Below, piece after piece: positions 49,101 to 58,603 of a DNA stretch of 64,000 nucleotides. The notes under the pieces were generated by a model that saw only the letters and a program-made list of their open reading frames with translations, made no database searches and was not told the origin of the DNA. The position numbers and the translations under genes are program-made. The DNA comes from Cladorhizidae sp. MBARI D1340-BT2 (taxonomy: Eukaryota; Porifera; Demospongiae; Poecilosclerida; Cladorhizidae). The stretch covers positions 23,686,162 through 23,750,161 of the forward strand of contig JAQNBH010000014.1 in the NCBI GenBank assembly GCA_028752905.1, in the 5' to 3' direction. Position 1 is the first letter of the stretch, and every line of letters starts with the position of its first letter.

Positions 49101-49793
49101 ATCTAGTCTCAAAATACACATTCAAACATACATTTGGTGGAGAGCACTGATCAAATCTCCACAAATTCCATCTCCATTGAAACATGGTTGGGTCTTAGAG
49201 CAAGGCTCACTGTGTTTCCAATGAACTCACAATGAGATGATGCCAACTGACCTAGAAGAAATCCTTCCAGCAGTCAAACCAAAATGAAGATGAAGAGTCC
49301 TAATATGTAGCTATGAGGATACTTACTACGAATCAGACTAAGTTTGAATGCATCCATGACCACATCATAATTCATATTGTAATTTTACAATGAAGATGCC
49401 TTTAAAATGGATAAATTGTGTTTCTAATGAATTCCTTGACCCAAAATTAGTTAAAATTGATATTGCACATGGTTTTTTAATCAATTTGATCAAAAGAAAA
49501 CATTTTGGCCAATGGCGTACATCGGCCATTTTGAATTGCTGATATACCATACATGCAACCGGATAATGCATGTATATCAAGTCATTTTGTAAATAACTAT
49601 GTTTGAACTAACATAAAATCAGAGTGCAGGTTATATAGACTAGGGGGGGACCTTTTCAGTATCCAGCCACTGGTCTAGGGGGCATGATGGTTAAAGATGT
49701 GACAAAGTTTCTAATGAATTTTAATAATACAATTTCCAGGGGGGGTGGGGCAAAAAGGTCCCCGTCCCCCACCCACCCCTAAATGAAACCCTT
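46197..49793 (+). mobile_element. 3.6-kb DNA transposon with ~400-bp imperfect TIRs
   Basis: The left end is CAGGGTTTCATTTAG and the right end CTAAATGAAACCCT. Inverted similarity continues far inward: agtctatataactg...gattttatgttagttt (46297-46334) against aactaacataaaatc...gttatatagact (49607-49644), and a third block at about 46530-46560 against 49385-49420. It interrupts the gypsy integrase between EFYTN and GIKSIKTS. The target duplication is not clear. It encodes one decayed protein at 47047-49224. I cannot place it in a superfamily. Confidence 0.8.
47047..49224 (+). pseudogene. Putative transposase-like protein of unknown family (CDTTSAF type)
   Basis: Starts MADEKPDCIICHTPGCKDSV with a cysteine-rich N-terminus, then CYQRF. 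After frameshifts come CFLCCKRVKKHNQKFDKLIK, MKHFGHTIKFWQPNYLGELV, WSMATAGGCPLKTDKSTLLH, FEELAEQLWNTLPKTHRVNF and RRRIDINAVRHYIGASVSEA. Then come LGFHAFTDCDTTSAFMGKGK, KKMLSDPAFISTFGQLGMH and a C-terminal region LPPRQSSLKIHIQTYIWWRA. The HAFTDCDTTSAFxGKGK block recurs in multicopy hypothetical proteins of cnidarians, sponges and molluscs. Its position inside long TIRs suggests it is the transposase or an accessory protein of this element. At least four frameshifts or stops break it. Confidence 0.6.
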
Positions 49794-50560
49794 AATTGGT
49801 GTAGAATTCCTTGATCATGTTGCTACAGAAATTTGAGCCTCTGTCAATCAGGACCTCTTCTGGTATGCCAGTCTGGGAGAACATCTCCATCAGCGCTTCA
49901 GCCACGTCTGGCTGGTGGTCGACTTGAGAGCAAAAGCCTCCGGGGATCTCGTACCATAGTCGCAAATGGTCGGTATGTAACGATGCCCCCCCAACATTGG
50001 CGGCAGGGGTCCTACCATATCCATAGCTGATCTTGAGAATGGGGTTCTGATGATGGGAAGGGGCACTAGTGGGGCCTTGCCTGATCTTCGTGGGGCTGTC
50101 TTTTGGCAGGTCTGGCAACGCCGGCACATATCCTTGACGTCTTGGGTCAGTCCTGGCCAGAAAAACCCACTCTGAATTCGTGATAGGGTTCTGGTGGTCC
50201 CGCAGTGTCCTGCTAGAGGGGCAATGTGAGCCATCCTCTCCCTGTAGATGTGTGGCAGCATTATCTGCTCCAGTCTGGGCTGGTGCTTGGACAACATGCC
50301 CTGTCGACAGAGAACTCCCTCCGGGTTGTAGTAAAATGGTGACTTGGTCAGTCCAGCCGTCCTCGTCGATGCTGCTAGGGGACTGGTCTGTTTGTTGGGC
50401 TTTCTGTAGATATTGTATCCCCCCATCAGGGGAACTGGCTCGCCCCAGCGGTGGGCCTGCCTCTGTCTCTCTCTGCGTTGTTTGTTCCTCCGACTGTTCT
50501 TGGAAGTTTGGTCCTCATCAGAAACTGGGCCGGTAGAGGTTGCTTCGTCGGTCACTGTGT
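49794..50560 (-). pseudogene. gypsy integrase, N-terminal and core part
   Basis: On the - strand: a basic stretch (RRNKQRRERQRQAHRW), then YNPEGVLCRQGML, the zinc-binding module HIAPLAGHCGTTRTLSRIQ and WPGLTQDVKDMCRRCQTC (H-H-C-C), then the core with AMDMVGPLPP (first catalytic Asp), ICDYGTRSPEAFALKS, a frame change, and IPEEVLIDRGSNFCSNMIKE (second catalytic Asp). It stops at the transposon boundary at 49793 and continues at 46196. Upstream, 50700-50560 encodes an acidic, Ser-rich stretch but no protease or gag. Confidence 0.9.
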
Positions 50561-50709
50561 TCTCGTGTGGATGGGTGTGGCTTGCCCACTCTCGGAGTTT
50601 GTGTTGTGATCTAACTCTGCTCCTGAAGCATTCTCTGCTGAGTCGGAGTGATAGTCTGACTTGCTGCTGTCTGGTGAGGACGAACCGATGGCTCTCTATA
50701 CTTGATGGC

Positions 50710-50885
50710 CAGAGTTTGTGTTAGTCATGAGATCCGGATGATGGGTTCATCTTGGGTCCATCCTTTGATCTGGTCTACAGTCATCTGTCTGTTCTTGCAG
50801 GCCCAGAGGGTGACTGTGGTCTTGCGCTCGTAGCTTCGTGGGCGTAGTGCTGGTGGAGTCTTTCTGTGTTATAGGCTCCACAACA
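50710..50885 (-). repeat. 5' LTR (probably truncated) of the gypsy-like element
   Basis: Direct repeat partner of 43848-44028 on the - strand. Similarity stops at 50710, where coding-like sequence begins without a clear primer-binding site. This is consistent with the internal deletion ending inside the LTR. Confidence 0.75.
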
Positions 50886-50968
50886 AAAGCCAATAAGTTC
50901 TCTAGGGTCAGCCAAAGGACGAGCGTAGTTTTGCGTATTGAGTCATAGTTATCTCTCTGGACTCATAG

Positions 50969-51265
50969 ATGAGTGAGGCGCTGGAAAGACAACAGAGATA
51001 TGAAGGAATGAAGCAAGACGTTGAGAGCACCCTTGATGGTCGTGCTAAAGGCAACCAGCTTGGAAGTGTTCTATATCTCGGCTTCATTCAGGAAAATGGT
51101 AGACACTCCAGTCAGTGGACTATTGCTAAGAGAGAAGACAGCAGATTTCCATGAAAGGTTACATGAAGGAGAATCAGAAGCACCACCATTTTCTGGCATG
51201 GCTACTGGTGAGACAGACCACCAAGTGATGCAAGCTGAATCCTCTCAGACACCACTGATGGTCCT
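50969..51265 (+). pseudogene. CENP-B/Tigger-type transposase fragment
   Basis: Two frames together read LGSVLYLGFIQE and TPVSGLLLREKTADFHERLH. These resemble the second helix-turn-helix (CENPB-type) of Tigger/jerky transposases ('...W..Q.R..G.PVSG..L.EKA..F..'). No catalytic part follows, because the sequence meets the truncated R2-like copy at about 51266. Confidence 0.5.
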
Positions 51266-51351
51266 AATAGGGCTTCCAGAGCTTTTGCCCCTGCATATAT
51301 GAGGCAGTTCAACCTCCACATGTCTTGTTGCCCCTCCTTCTCCCATATATT

Positions 51352-51813
51352 CTACAGGACATCGTCCACCACCTCCACTTCGTGCGGGAAGCTGGTATGG
51401 TCGACCCTTCCTGTTAGTTTCTTTCGGGGGGCAAAGGGGTCGGTGGCTGGGGCTTCATTTGGATCAGGGCCGTAGATTTGGGGCATGGTCAAGGCGATGG
51501 CTTCTGCTATTTCCTCTTTTTGTTGGGTGGGGTTCTGGGTCTGGGTTGTCACGGTGGGCTCTTCTTCTGGGGTGTACGACTGGGCTTTGGCCCCTCCTCC
51601 CTTTGCCTCCTCAGTGGTTCGTCCTTTTTTCCTCACTAGTCTGACGGTTGTCGGGGTGATGCCAATCTTTTTCAGTTTCAGGATTTTCTGCCCCAAGGCA
51701 GTTCCCTTTGATGGCGAGTTAGGGTGTTGCAAGGCCCACGCTTGCTGTAGCCTCATGTAATAGTCACGCTTTCGCTTATCGCATCTTTCCGCGACTCTCA
51801 GGAGGTCTTGCAC
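51352..51813 (-). pseudogene. R2-like copy 3 protein, N-terminal fragment
   Basis: Encodes a basic N-terminus (RVAERCDKRKRDYYMRLQQA, HPNSPSKGTALGQKILKLKK, GITPTTVRLVRKKGRTTEE) followed by a polar linker. The same module occurs in copy 1 (61110-60960). No C2H2 zinc finger or Myb motif, usual at the N-terminus of R2 proteins, is visible. The frame stops at 51352, and the next block (MWRLNCLIYAGA) is in another frame. Confidence 0.7.
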
Positions 51814-52749
51814 TCGTGAAGGGGTTCACACGAGCCTTTTGGGTCCTCTAGCAACGGGGTCCATCTCCTTCCTCCCTTTTCTCAGCTCACCAGGTTATGG
51901 CTCATCTTACACGAGATAGAGGATGGTCGGTAGTTTCCCACCTGGAACTTCTCCGTTGGGGTATGGTGGTCCTGAACTCGGAGGTTGTCCTAGCTGACTT
52001 GTGCTGTTTTATCGCTTGATACTTTCCTTTTAGAGATGAGATGGTGGTAGGTCTTTTGGTGTGGCTTGTTTTGGCTCCTGTTTTTATACTCCTTGGGTGG
52101 ATCATTTGTAGTTTTCTTGTATTCATGAGGTGATTGGTGGGTTCCTTTCAGGTGTAACCTGCTTATTGTGGGGTCTGGGGTTCAGCTGGGTCTCTTATTG
52201 GTCCTTTCATGGTTCAATCAACACCTTCATGGTTTCAGGTGTTGATTGGTCTGGTGGGGAGGTCATGGGTTTTGCCTTTGTTCTTGCTAATGGGTTCGAC
52301 TGGGGTCATTAATTGGGCCTTTCTTGTTTTCAGGTGTTGATGGGTCAGGTGGTCTCCGGTTGGATTACAGGTTCTAATTTCATGTCTCCATGGGTTTCAG
52401 TCCTGTTTTTCACCACCTGCCCTCCTGCCTACCATGTGGCTACCATGTGTCTATCATGCTTCCACCTTTTCTTCACCTGTCATGTGTCTTGCCATCGTGT
52501 TGGGCCGCACCTGCTTTGTTTTGGGCCTTCAACCCCTCTCTTCCTTGTCTCCCTTCCCCTTTATGCGGTCTCGGCTTATGTTTCGGCTTTCTTCCTTCCA
52601 CCTCACCCCACACCTCTTCTATTACTCGTATCTTTTTGGTTCACAATGGCCCATGGGTTAGTGATTATCTCAGGGTTGATGTTTTATGCGCCCCCCATCC
52701 CTCCCACAGGGGCCGGTCAGCCAGGCTCCCAGCCCACTCCTCCTCCCCT

Positions 52750-52840
52750 CGGGAGAAGCCACTGCATTTTTGGCTCCATAGCGCTATAGGGCATAGGACT
52801 TGCCGGGGACCACGAGAAGGTATTGCAGCTTCACCCCGGC
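52750..52840 (-). ncRNA. Candidate HDV-like self-cleaving ribozyme, copy 3 5' end
   Basis: Starting at the 18S junction on the - strand, the RNA can form P1 of 7 bp (GCCGGGG, 52834-52840, with CCCCGGC, 52802-52808). P2 is GAAGCUGCA with UGCAGUGGCUUC. P3 is 3 bp (ACC/GGU) with a 7-nt loop UUCUCGU that resembles the HDV L3 loop. P4 is a hairpin (CUAUA-GCGC-UAUGG) and the P4-P2 joining strand contains GCCAAAAA, fitting the catalytic-C 'CNRA' motif. R2 elements are known to use such ribozymes to free their 5' end from rRNA co-transcripts. This is folded by hand with no energy or covariation test. Confidence 0.65.
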
Positions 52841-52853
52841 ACGACTTTTACTT
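52841..52853 (-). other. 18S-derived target-site copy between copies 2 and 3
   Basis: AAGTAAAAGTCGT on the - strand equals the 13 bases upstream of the insertion point in the adjoining 18S fragment. It is read as a target-site duplication made when copy 2 inserted at the 18S/copy 3 junction. Confidence 0.75.
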
Positions 52854-53265
52854 TAAATGAATAGAATAATCGCCGTCCTCTTCCTGCCCGTAAGGCCCGG
52901 GCACGACCGGTGCAATCACTAGCCTTTCGGCCAACTTTGTCAGGACACGATGCACGGTTTCCCCCTGATGCTCCGCTTTACACAACCAAACCCTGCGGAA
53001 GGGACGGGGGAAGGTTAGCGCTACGATTGGGAACCGTCAAGCACTTCCACGAAGGAGCCCACTCCTAAGCTTTCCATTACGTTACCCCTCTCCAAAAAAT
53101 TTTATTCTGCCGCTTCCAGCTCACACCAGGGTTATCCCGCAAAGTATACCAATCGCACCCAGACCCCACGGCCAGAGGACTCCCAAGCGTGGTGTGCTCT
53201 CCATGGCCGACCCAGTGGTCTGCAGATAGAGGCGAGCCCCGTAGTGTTTGCCGCCCTGCGCACGA

Positions 53266-56200
53266 CTAGTCCCCGCTGCTAAGTTGTCTCCGAATGATTC
53301 GTACTGCACTCGTCAAGACCTCGAACTGACATTCACGGACCAAGTTGGAAATCTCCTGTGACGTGAAAATCCCCGTTCGTGCTAGTTCTGAAGTGAAACT
53401 GCCCACTGTCCCCAGATGGCCGATCACTAAAGGTATCACAGTGAACCCCCAGATCAGCAGCCAGCTCTCGGTACTTCCTCTTCTTCTCCATTTCCCTTTC
53501 CACAATAAGAGGTTCCCAGGCACATGCCACTTCAAAAATCAGGATGCGCCGGGTGTCCCGGAATGATAACACTAAGTCTGGCCGCCTTACGCTGATGCTA
53601 CGATCAGTGGGCAGACTGAGATCTACCTTCAGTTTTACTTCAGAATTTTCTAGCACACCCACACCGTTCCAGCCTCCGGCCCCCCACCTGAGAGAGTCTG
53701 GCAAGGTCACGTTCACCTTTTTGCAAACTGCCCGCAACACTTGGTACAGAACTCGGTCATGCCGTTCTTTGTGGAGGGTCCAGTTCAGTTCAGTGCACCC
53801 GCCGAGCAGATGACCAATTGTTTCCGGCTCTTTCCCACAGAGTCGGCATTCCTCGGTAATCTTTTCTTTGAGCACCCGTCTTCGATATGCCTTGGTGTAG
53901 AGCACGCCGTCTTGGGCCGCTACAATCAGTTCTTCGGTCTCAGCACGAAATCTTCCATTTTTGAGCCAGGAGTGTGTGGCTAGTGCGTCCATACCTTTCA
54001 TGTGCCACTGTTTGGAATAAACTCCGTGTATGATTTTCCGCTCCAAGTTTTCGGTTGCAAGCTCTTCCTGGGCCGCCCGTACCATCTGGGACGCCCGCTG
54101 TGATGAGAGCGTACGCCCATCTAGCACAGCTCCGTCTCTTCTGATCGAAATGGGCACCTGATATCTCTCTAGTACCTCCTGCGCAGCATGCAAGAAGTTC
54201 CAACTCGACTCATCCTCGAGAAGCAACTGGTGTCGAAACACAGCCTTGCAATGCAGATCCTCGGCAGTAGCCAGATACACCGCCGTCGAGACTACTTCCC
54301 TCTCCCAGCAGTTCTGCAGACCGATTAAACCTCGGCCCCCAGACCCCCGGGGCAGGTAGAGCCTCTCCAACGATGCGTTGGCGTGATGACACTTATACTG
54401 CCTAAGGATTTTCCGCGTGAGGCGATTAAGCTGGATCAACTCACTCCTCGTCCACTTGATCGTGCCAAAAAAATATCGGTACAAAGAAACTGCCCACACA
54501 TTCGTTGCCTGCACCTTTGACTTGGAGTTAAGGTGGGATTTCCAGATCATGCGCAATCGCTTGCAATATGTCATCGCCAGTCTCTCTCCTTGATCTTACG
54601 TCGGTCATGTTTCAGTGATTGCTCGACGCCAAGATACTTATAAGTGTTACCTATCAAGAGTGCCCTTACTTCTCTACCATCGGGCAAGGGTATATATCTT
54701 GCTTCAACCAGACGTCCTCTTCGAATCTCAGCCACAGCACACTTCCTCAGTCCGAACTCCATACCAACCGCCTTAGACACGGTTTCCACTTTACGTATCA
54801 ACCGCTCCAAGTCTCTTGGTTCCTCCGCATACACCTTCAAATTGTCCATGAAAAAGAGATGGGAGATTTGAGCCCTAAGGCCAGCCACTCTAAACTCCTT
54901 CCTGCTTCTTAAGCGCATATGACACAGGTGCTATGCAGAGGGCTAAGAGCAAAGGTGACAAAGAGTCCCCCTGAAAAAGCCCCCTCTTAAATACCATGGG
55001 GACCCGAACCGCGTCCCGTCCCGATCCCAAGCTGAATACGGATTTCCACTTCGAAATCACGATGGCGAGCACTCGGATGAGCGCTTTGGGTGCTCTGATG
55101 GCCTCAAGCACCTTCAATAGCCAACCGTGGGGAATTCTATCATATGCCTTCTGGTAGTCTATCCAGGCCATGGCGAGGTTGCGCCTCTTGCGAGTCGCTT
55201 CCTGCACGATCATGGAGTCAACCAAGAGGGCATCAATACATCCTCAACTGCCTTTTCGCAGGGCTTTCTGCTCGATGGGAAGGAGCAGTTTCTCATTGAC
55301 GTGATTCTCGAGAATCCTCGTCAGCAAACCAGTGAAAATTTTGTAACTTGTATTCAAACAAGTGATGGGCCGATACTGGCTCGGCTCCCCCTGGCAACCA
55401 TCCTTGGGCACCAGAACTGTTCTTCCCATTATCATCCAGTCAGGGATCTCCTTTTCCCTAACGATCACCTCGCTCACCAACTCATACAGTCCCGACGCTG
55501 CCGTGGGGAAGGATTTCCACCAGAAGGCCGAGATAAAATCTGGGCCCGCTGCCTTCCACGGACGTGCCTTTCCTACCACATTACCCCAGGTAACTTCATT
55601 TACGCATTCAGAAAGGTCTTGGTCATTGGTAACATGACTCAAGCTCTTGATCCAGCCCGATACCGAATTGTCTTGCAAATCAAATTCACCCTCCTTACCG
55701 AGAACTCCGCTCCAAAAGTTCTTCACTTCCGACTCGCTCGGCCTCCTACTCGGACCGACGCTGCTCCCACCAGCCATGAGACTACGAGGGCCGTGCAATT
55801 GGTATTGCACTCTCTCACCTCGTTCCTTCTCCTTGTTCTTCATGCGTCTAAGCTGTAGGGCCTTGACCTTCAACAAACCTTTACGGTTCTCCAACAAGGC
55901 CCTCAATTCAGGTAAGGTCTTATTACCGAACATCTTCCTTAGCCGCACCGACAGTCTTTTCTGTCTCATGGTGGGTCTTCGCATGAGCGAGCGTCTAGTG
56001 ACCTCGCAAGTAAGCCAACCGATCAGCTTTCTGAGTTCTCTGACTCGAGCAGTTTTGATCCTCACACTCGTCTGCCCCAGAGGGATTCCCACTCTCTCTG
56101 GCCGAGGTTTCCGGGACTTCCGGCATACCACAACTGAACCTGCGTAAACAAGACAGTTGAGCCGACAGAAGCTCTTTTCTCCATCTATCCACAATCTCTT

Positions 56201-56778
56201 GATCTCCTCGTCAACCTTTCTCACTATGGGACTGTCCTTCCAGATACCCTTGCAGAGCATCTTCGAACGATTCTCAAAACTGCCTTCATCCTTTCCCTCA
56301 GTCTGCCTCTCGAACTCGGTTCGGAGCTCCCGTCTAAGATCTGTGTCATCAACTGACTCATCAACACAAACGACGCTCAATCTCTGTTCTTCCCGCTCAA
56401 GGCGGCTGTTTCATCATTGACAGAAGGCCTCATCTGGGGCAGAGAATCTATTGGCTCTTCCTTCTGTCTCTTCGGAATTCTTGTAACCCGTGCAGCGATC
56501 GCACCAACCGTCGTGATTAACTCAGGATGGCGCTCTCTCCACAGGGCAAATCTCTTTTCTGGGGCCGCAGATGACCTGGGCCCAACCTCATTGATAATTT
56601 CTTGTAGCGAAGCGTCCAACTGAGGTTTCCATTGGATACGCTTGACTAGTCGAGCAGCTTGGTTCTCACCACTGCTCCCCCTACCTCCCGTAGCGCCACT
56701 AGGCATAGGACTGCCGTCTCGGCTGGGAGGAGACACACAAACTCTTGAGTCCCTTTCACCAATTTCCCCGGTGCGCAA
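53266..56778 (-). pseudogene. R2-like RT-endonuclease polyprotein, copy 2
   Basis: Order: N-terminal low-complexity region; RLNCLVYAGS block; RT with YRPITCLNTSYKIFTGLL, AWIDYQKAYDRIPHGWLLKV, RGLFQGDSLSPLLLALCIAP and HLFFMDNLKVYA; thumb/linker LERLYLPRGSGGRGLIGLQN; CCHC CRLCGKEPETIGHLLGGC; and restriction-like endonuclease RRPDLVLSFRDTRRILIFEV then EKKRKYRELAADL. This is the RT-CCHC-REL endonuclease layout of the R2 group, which nicks target DNA and primes reverse transcription from it. Defects: frameshift near 56378, TGA at 55244-55246 (the preceding Ser is followed by Gly-Cys), frameshifts near 54900, 54573 and 53450, and the RT catalytic F-x-D-D reads FMDN. It is clearly dead. Confidence 0.9.
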
Positions 56779-56861
56779 CTTGTAGGCTGGGCGCTGCCTT
56801 TCTTTCTCTGGATAATTGGGAGCTATGTGTTACAACTGCACGGGAAGCTACCCCATGCAGA

Positions 56862-56950
56862 GGTGCAGATCTTACTTAGCCAGAAGTGCAGACGAATCCA
56901 CACCGCTGTTCATTCCAGGGCCACGCTGAGGCGGATCCACAAACCTGAAG
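56862..56950 (-). ncRNA. Candidate HDV-like self-cleaving ribozyme, copy 2 5' end
   Basis: Directly after the 18S-like motif on the - strand: P1 UUCAGG/CCUGGA (6 bp, one G-U). P2 is UGGAUC with GAUCUG. P3 is GCC/GGC around a 7-nt loop UCAGCGU. P4 is GUGUGGA-UUCG-UCUGCAC capped by a stable UUCG tetraloop and extended by CAG/CUG. The strand between P4 and P2 contains CUAA, fitting the catalytic 'CNRA'. The same layout (3-bp P3, 7-nt L3, start at the junction) as copy 3, with unrelated primary sequence, supports a conserved fold. Hand-folded only. Confidence 0.55.
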
Positions 56951-56965
56951 ACGACTTTTACGACT
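56951..56965 (-). other. 18S-derived target-site copy between copies 1 and 2
   Basis: AGTCGTAAAAGTCGT on the - strand contains the 11-base 18S motif GTAAAAGTCGT. It is read as the target-site duplication from insertion of copy 1, slightly rearranged at its 5' edge (AGTC). Confidence 0.65.
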
Positions 56966-58501
56966 GGCCATGATGGCTTTTGACCCCCTGTTTTTTGGCA
57001 CGACCGGTGGTGACAGAGGACCACTGCGGTTGTTGTGCTCGGGCCCACGTTGTTATCCCCAAGTTCCCTCGAGTCGCTTGGTGTTTGGGTGTTTATCGGT
57101 TAAATGATAATGAGATAGATATGTTAATACGTGCTTATATTTTTCATGTGGCTATTGAGTCCTTAGAAAGTTTAGTTCTTCTGTTCGGTTCGGGTGTGGT
57201 GGGTGGCCATGTGCCTGCGCACTATGCGCATGAGGTCCGTCAGCTCTCCTTTTTGGATTTCTTGGACTAGCGCCCATGTCTCTTTCTTGTCCCAGATCCC
57301 CGTCTTTCCCAGTTGTGCTCTTAGCCCGTTCACCACGCCCATTGTGCCTATTACCACGGGAGTCACCGAGACATGGTACCCGGGCCACTGGTTCGCCAGG
57401 TCTGCCGCTAGGTTTGCATATTTCTGCCACTTCTGGGTTTCTCTATGCTGTATCCCGGCTTCCCATGAGCATGCTACTTCCATTATGTTAATCTTTCTGG
57501 TTTCCTCTCTTAGCACAACTCAGGTCCGGTCGCCTTGCTGATATCTCCTCTATTGTCGGTATGCACTGCTCCACCCACATCTTCCCTCCCTTCCCCTCCC
57601 CTCCATCACGCCTCCATGCAGGCTCCCCTCCTTCAACCTGATTCTCTTTGGCATCGTCCACCCCATCTTTTTCGCCACTGACTTCGTGAGGGTGTGCAAA
57701 GCTTTGTCATGCCTTGCCTTGTAGAGGCTCCACTTGTGCGTGTTGCATGCCGCCAGAATGTGTCCCGTCATCTCCGCTGCTTCGCCGCATTCCCTGCATC
57801 TCGTGTCTGTACCATCTTTCTTGATTCGGCTTTTGTAAGCGGCAGTTTGCAAGGTGCCGTCTTGGGTGGAGACTATTAGGCTCTCAGACTTTGCCAGAAA
57901 GTTCCCTGTCCTCAGCCATTCGTGGGATGCTCTCCGGTCACACTCTGGCTTCAGCGTTTGTCTCGCAAATTCCCGGTGGAGGATCTTCTTTTTCCTTGTC
58001 CCCCTGAGGTCGGCTGCTTGTTTTATCCTGATCTCTCTTTGTATTTTCCCCGTCTCTCTGTGGTATCCCTTTCTCCCTGGGTCGCTGTTTCCTACTTCTT
58101 TGGTGAGGATGTTTGCAAGTCCATATTGGTGCCGATCTGTTGGGCATGTGTCATCCCTCCACCCCTTCATTCTATCCCCTGTAGGTATTTCGCTGCCTCT
58201 CGCACTCTGTGGTCCTTGTTCCCCAGTAGATATCTTGTGGTTGCTATCGTCTCGATCTCCCATGCTCCTTCAATGCTCTGCAGTCCTCTACCTCCTTCCG
58301 CTCTGGGCAGGTAGAGTCTGGCCACCGATGCTGCATGCTGCATACTGGTGGCTGTGGTTCTGTCTCATTATTCGGCGTGTCTTCCTGCAATACATTTCAC
58401 AGAGTGGTTAAGGCAGCATTTTTGTATTGAGTTTAGATTTACCTGTCTAGTTCTTTGGCTTCTCTCCTTGACCATCTTATTGTCCCCAGGGAGTATCTCA
58501 T

Positions 58502-58603
58502 GACCGCCACACACCACAGGTTATGGGTCTCCGCTTTTCGCTTTGCCGTGAGGACCGCCACACACCACAGGTTATGGGTCTCCGCTTTTCGCTTTGCCGT
58601 GAG
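58502..58603 (-). repeat. 51-bp in-frame tandem duplication in RT of copy 1
   Basis: Two identical 51-bp units duplicate the segment AVLTAKRKAETHNLWCV. It keeps frame and lies just after the RT palm region. Confidence 0.95.

Larger units (their letters stand above)
43848..50885 (-). mobile_element. Ty3/gypsy-like LTR element, Gmr1-like domain order, gag-less
   Basis: Bounded by ~180-bp direct repeats (43848-44028 and 50710-50885) that begin TGTTGTGG on the - strand. Read on the - strand the order is: 5' LTR, ~150 bp, integrase zinc-binding and core, [inserted transposon], integrase end, integrase C-terminal 'GPF' module, reverse transcriptase, RNase H, purine tract, 3' LTR. Integrase before RT is the order of Ty1/copia, and among Ty3/gypsy it is a hallmark of Gmr1-like elements. 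Gag and protease are missing between the 5' LTR and integrase, so an internal deletion probably also removed the end of the 5' LTR and the primer-binding site. Confidence 0.8.
51268..52840 (-). mobile_element. R2-clade-like non-LTR element, copy 3 (5' part only)
   Basis: Carries the complete 5' end (52840, directly after the 18S-like GTAAAAGTCGT), a ~1-kb 5' leader and the start of the protein. It is broken off at ~51268, in the 'RLNCLIYAGA' block, where the Tigger fragment begins. It is highly similar to copy 1 over 51300-52420 (matching 60690-61768), so the two are the same family. Its 5' end can fold as an HDV-like ribozyme. Confidence 0.85.
52854..56950 (-). mobile_element. R2-clade-like non-LTR element, copy 2 (different family, 4.1 kb)
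   Basis: An apparently end-to-end element: 5' end at 56950 with a candidate ribozyme, a single long protein (broken), and a ~400-bp 3' region ending at the 18S-like motif. It shares the target motif and the 3' UTR word GGCACGACCGGTG orientation with copy 1 but differs elsewhere, so two families use the same site. Confidence 0.85.

Noticed and set aside
57194..58411. + strand open frames over the R2-like copies
   Set aside because: They are shadows of the - strand RT-endonuclease coding sequence, without motifs of their own.
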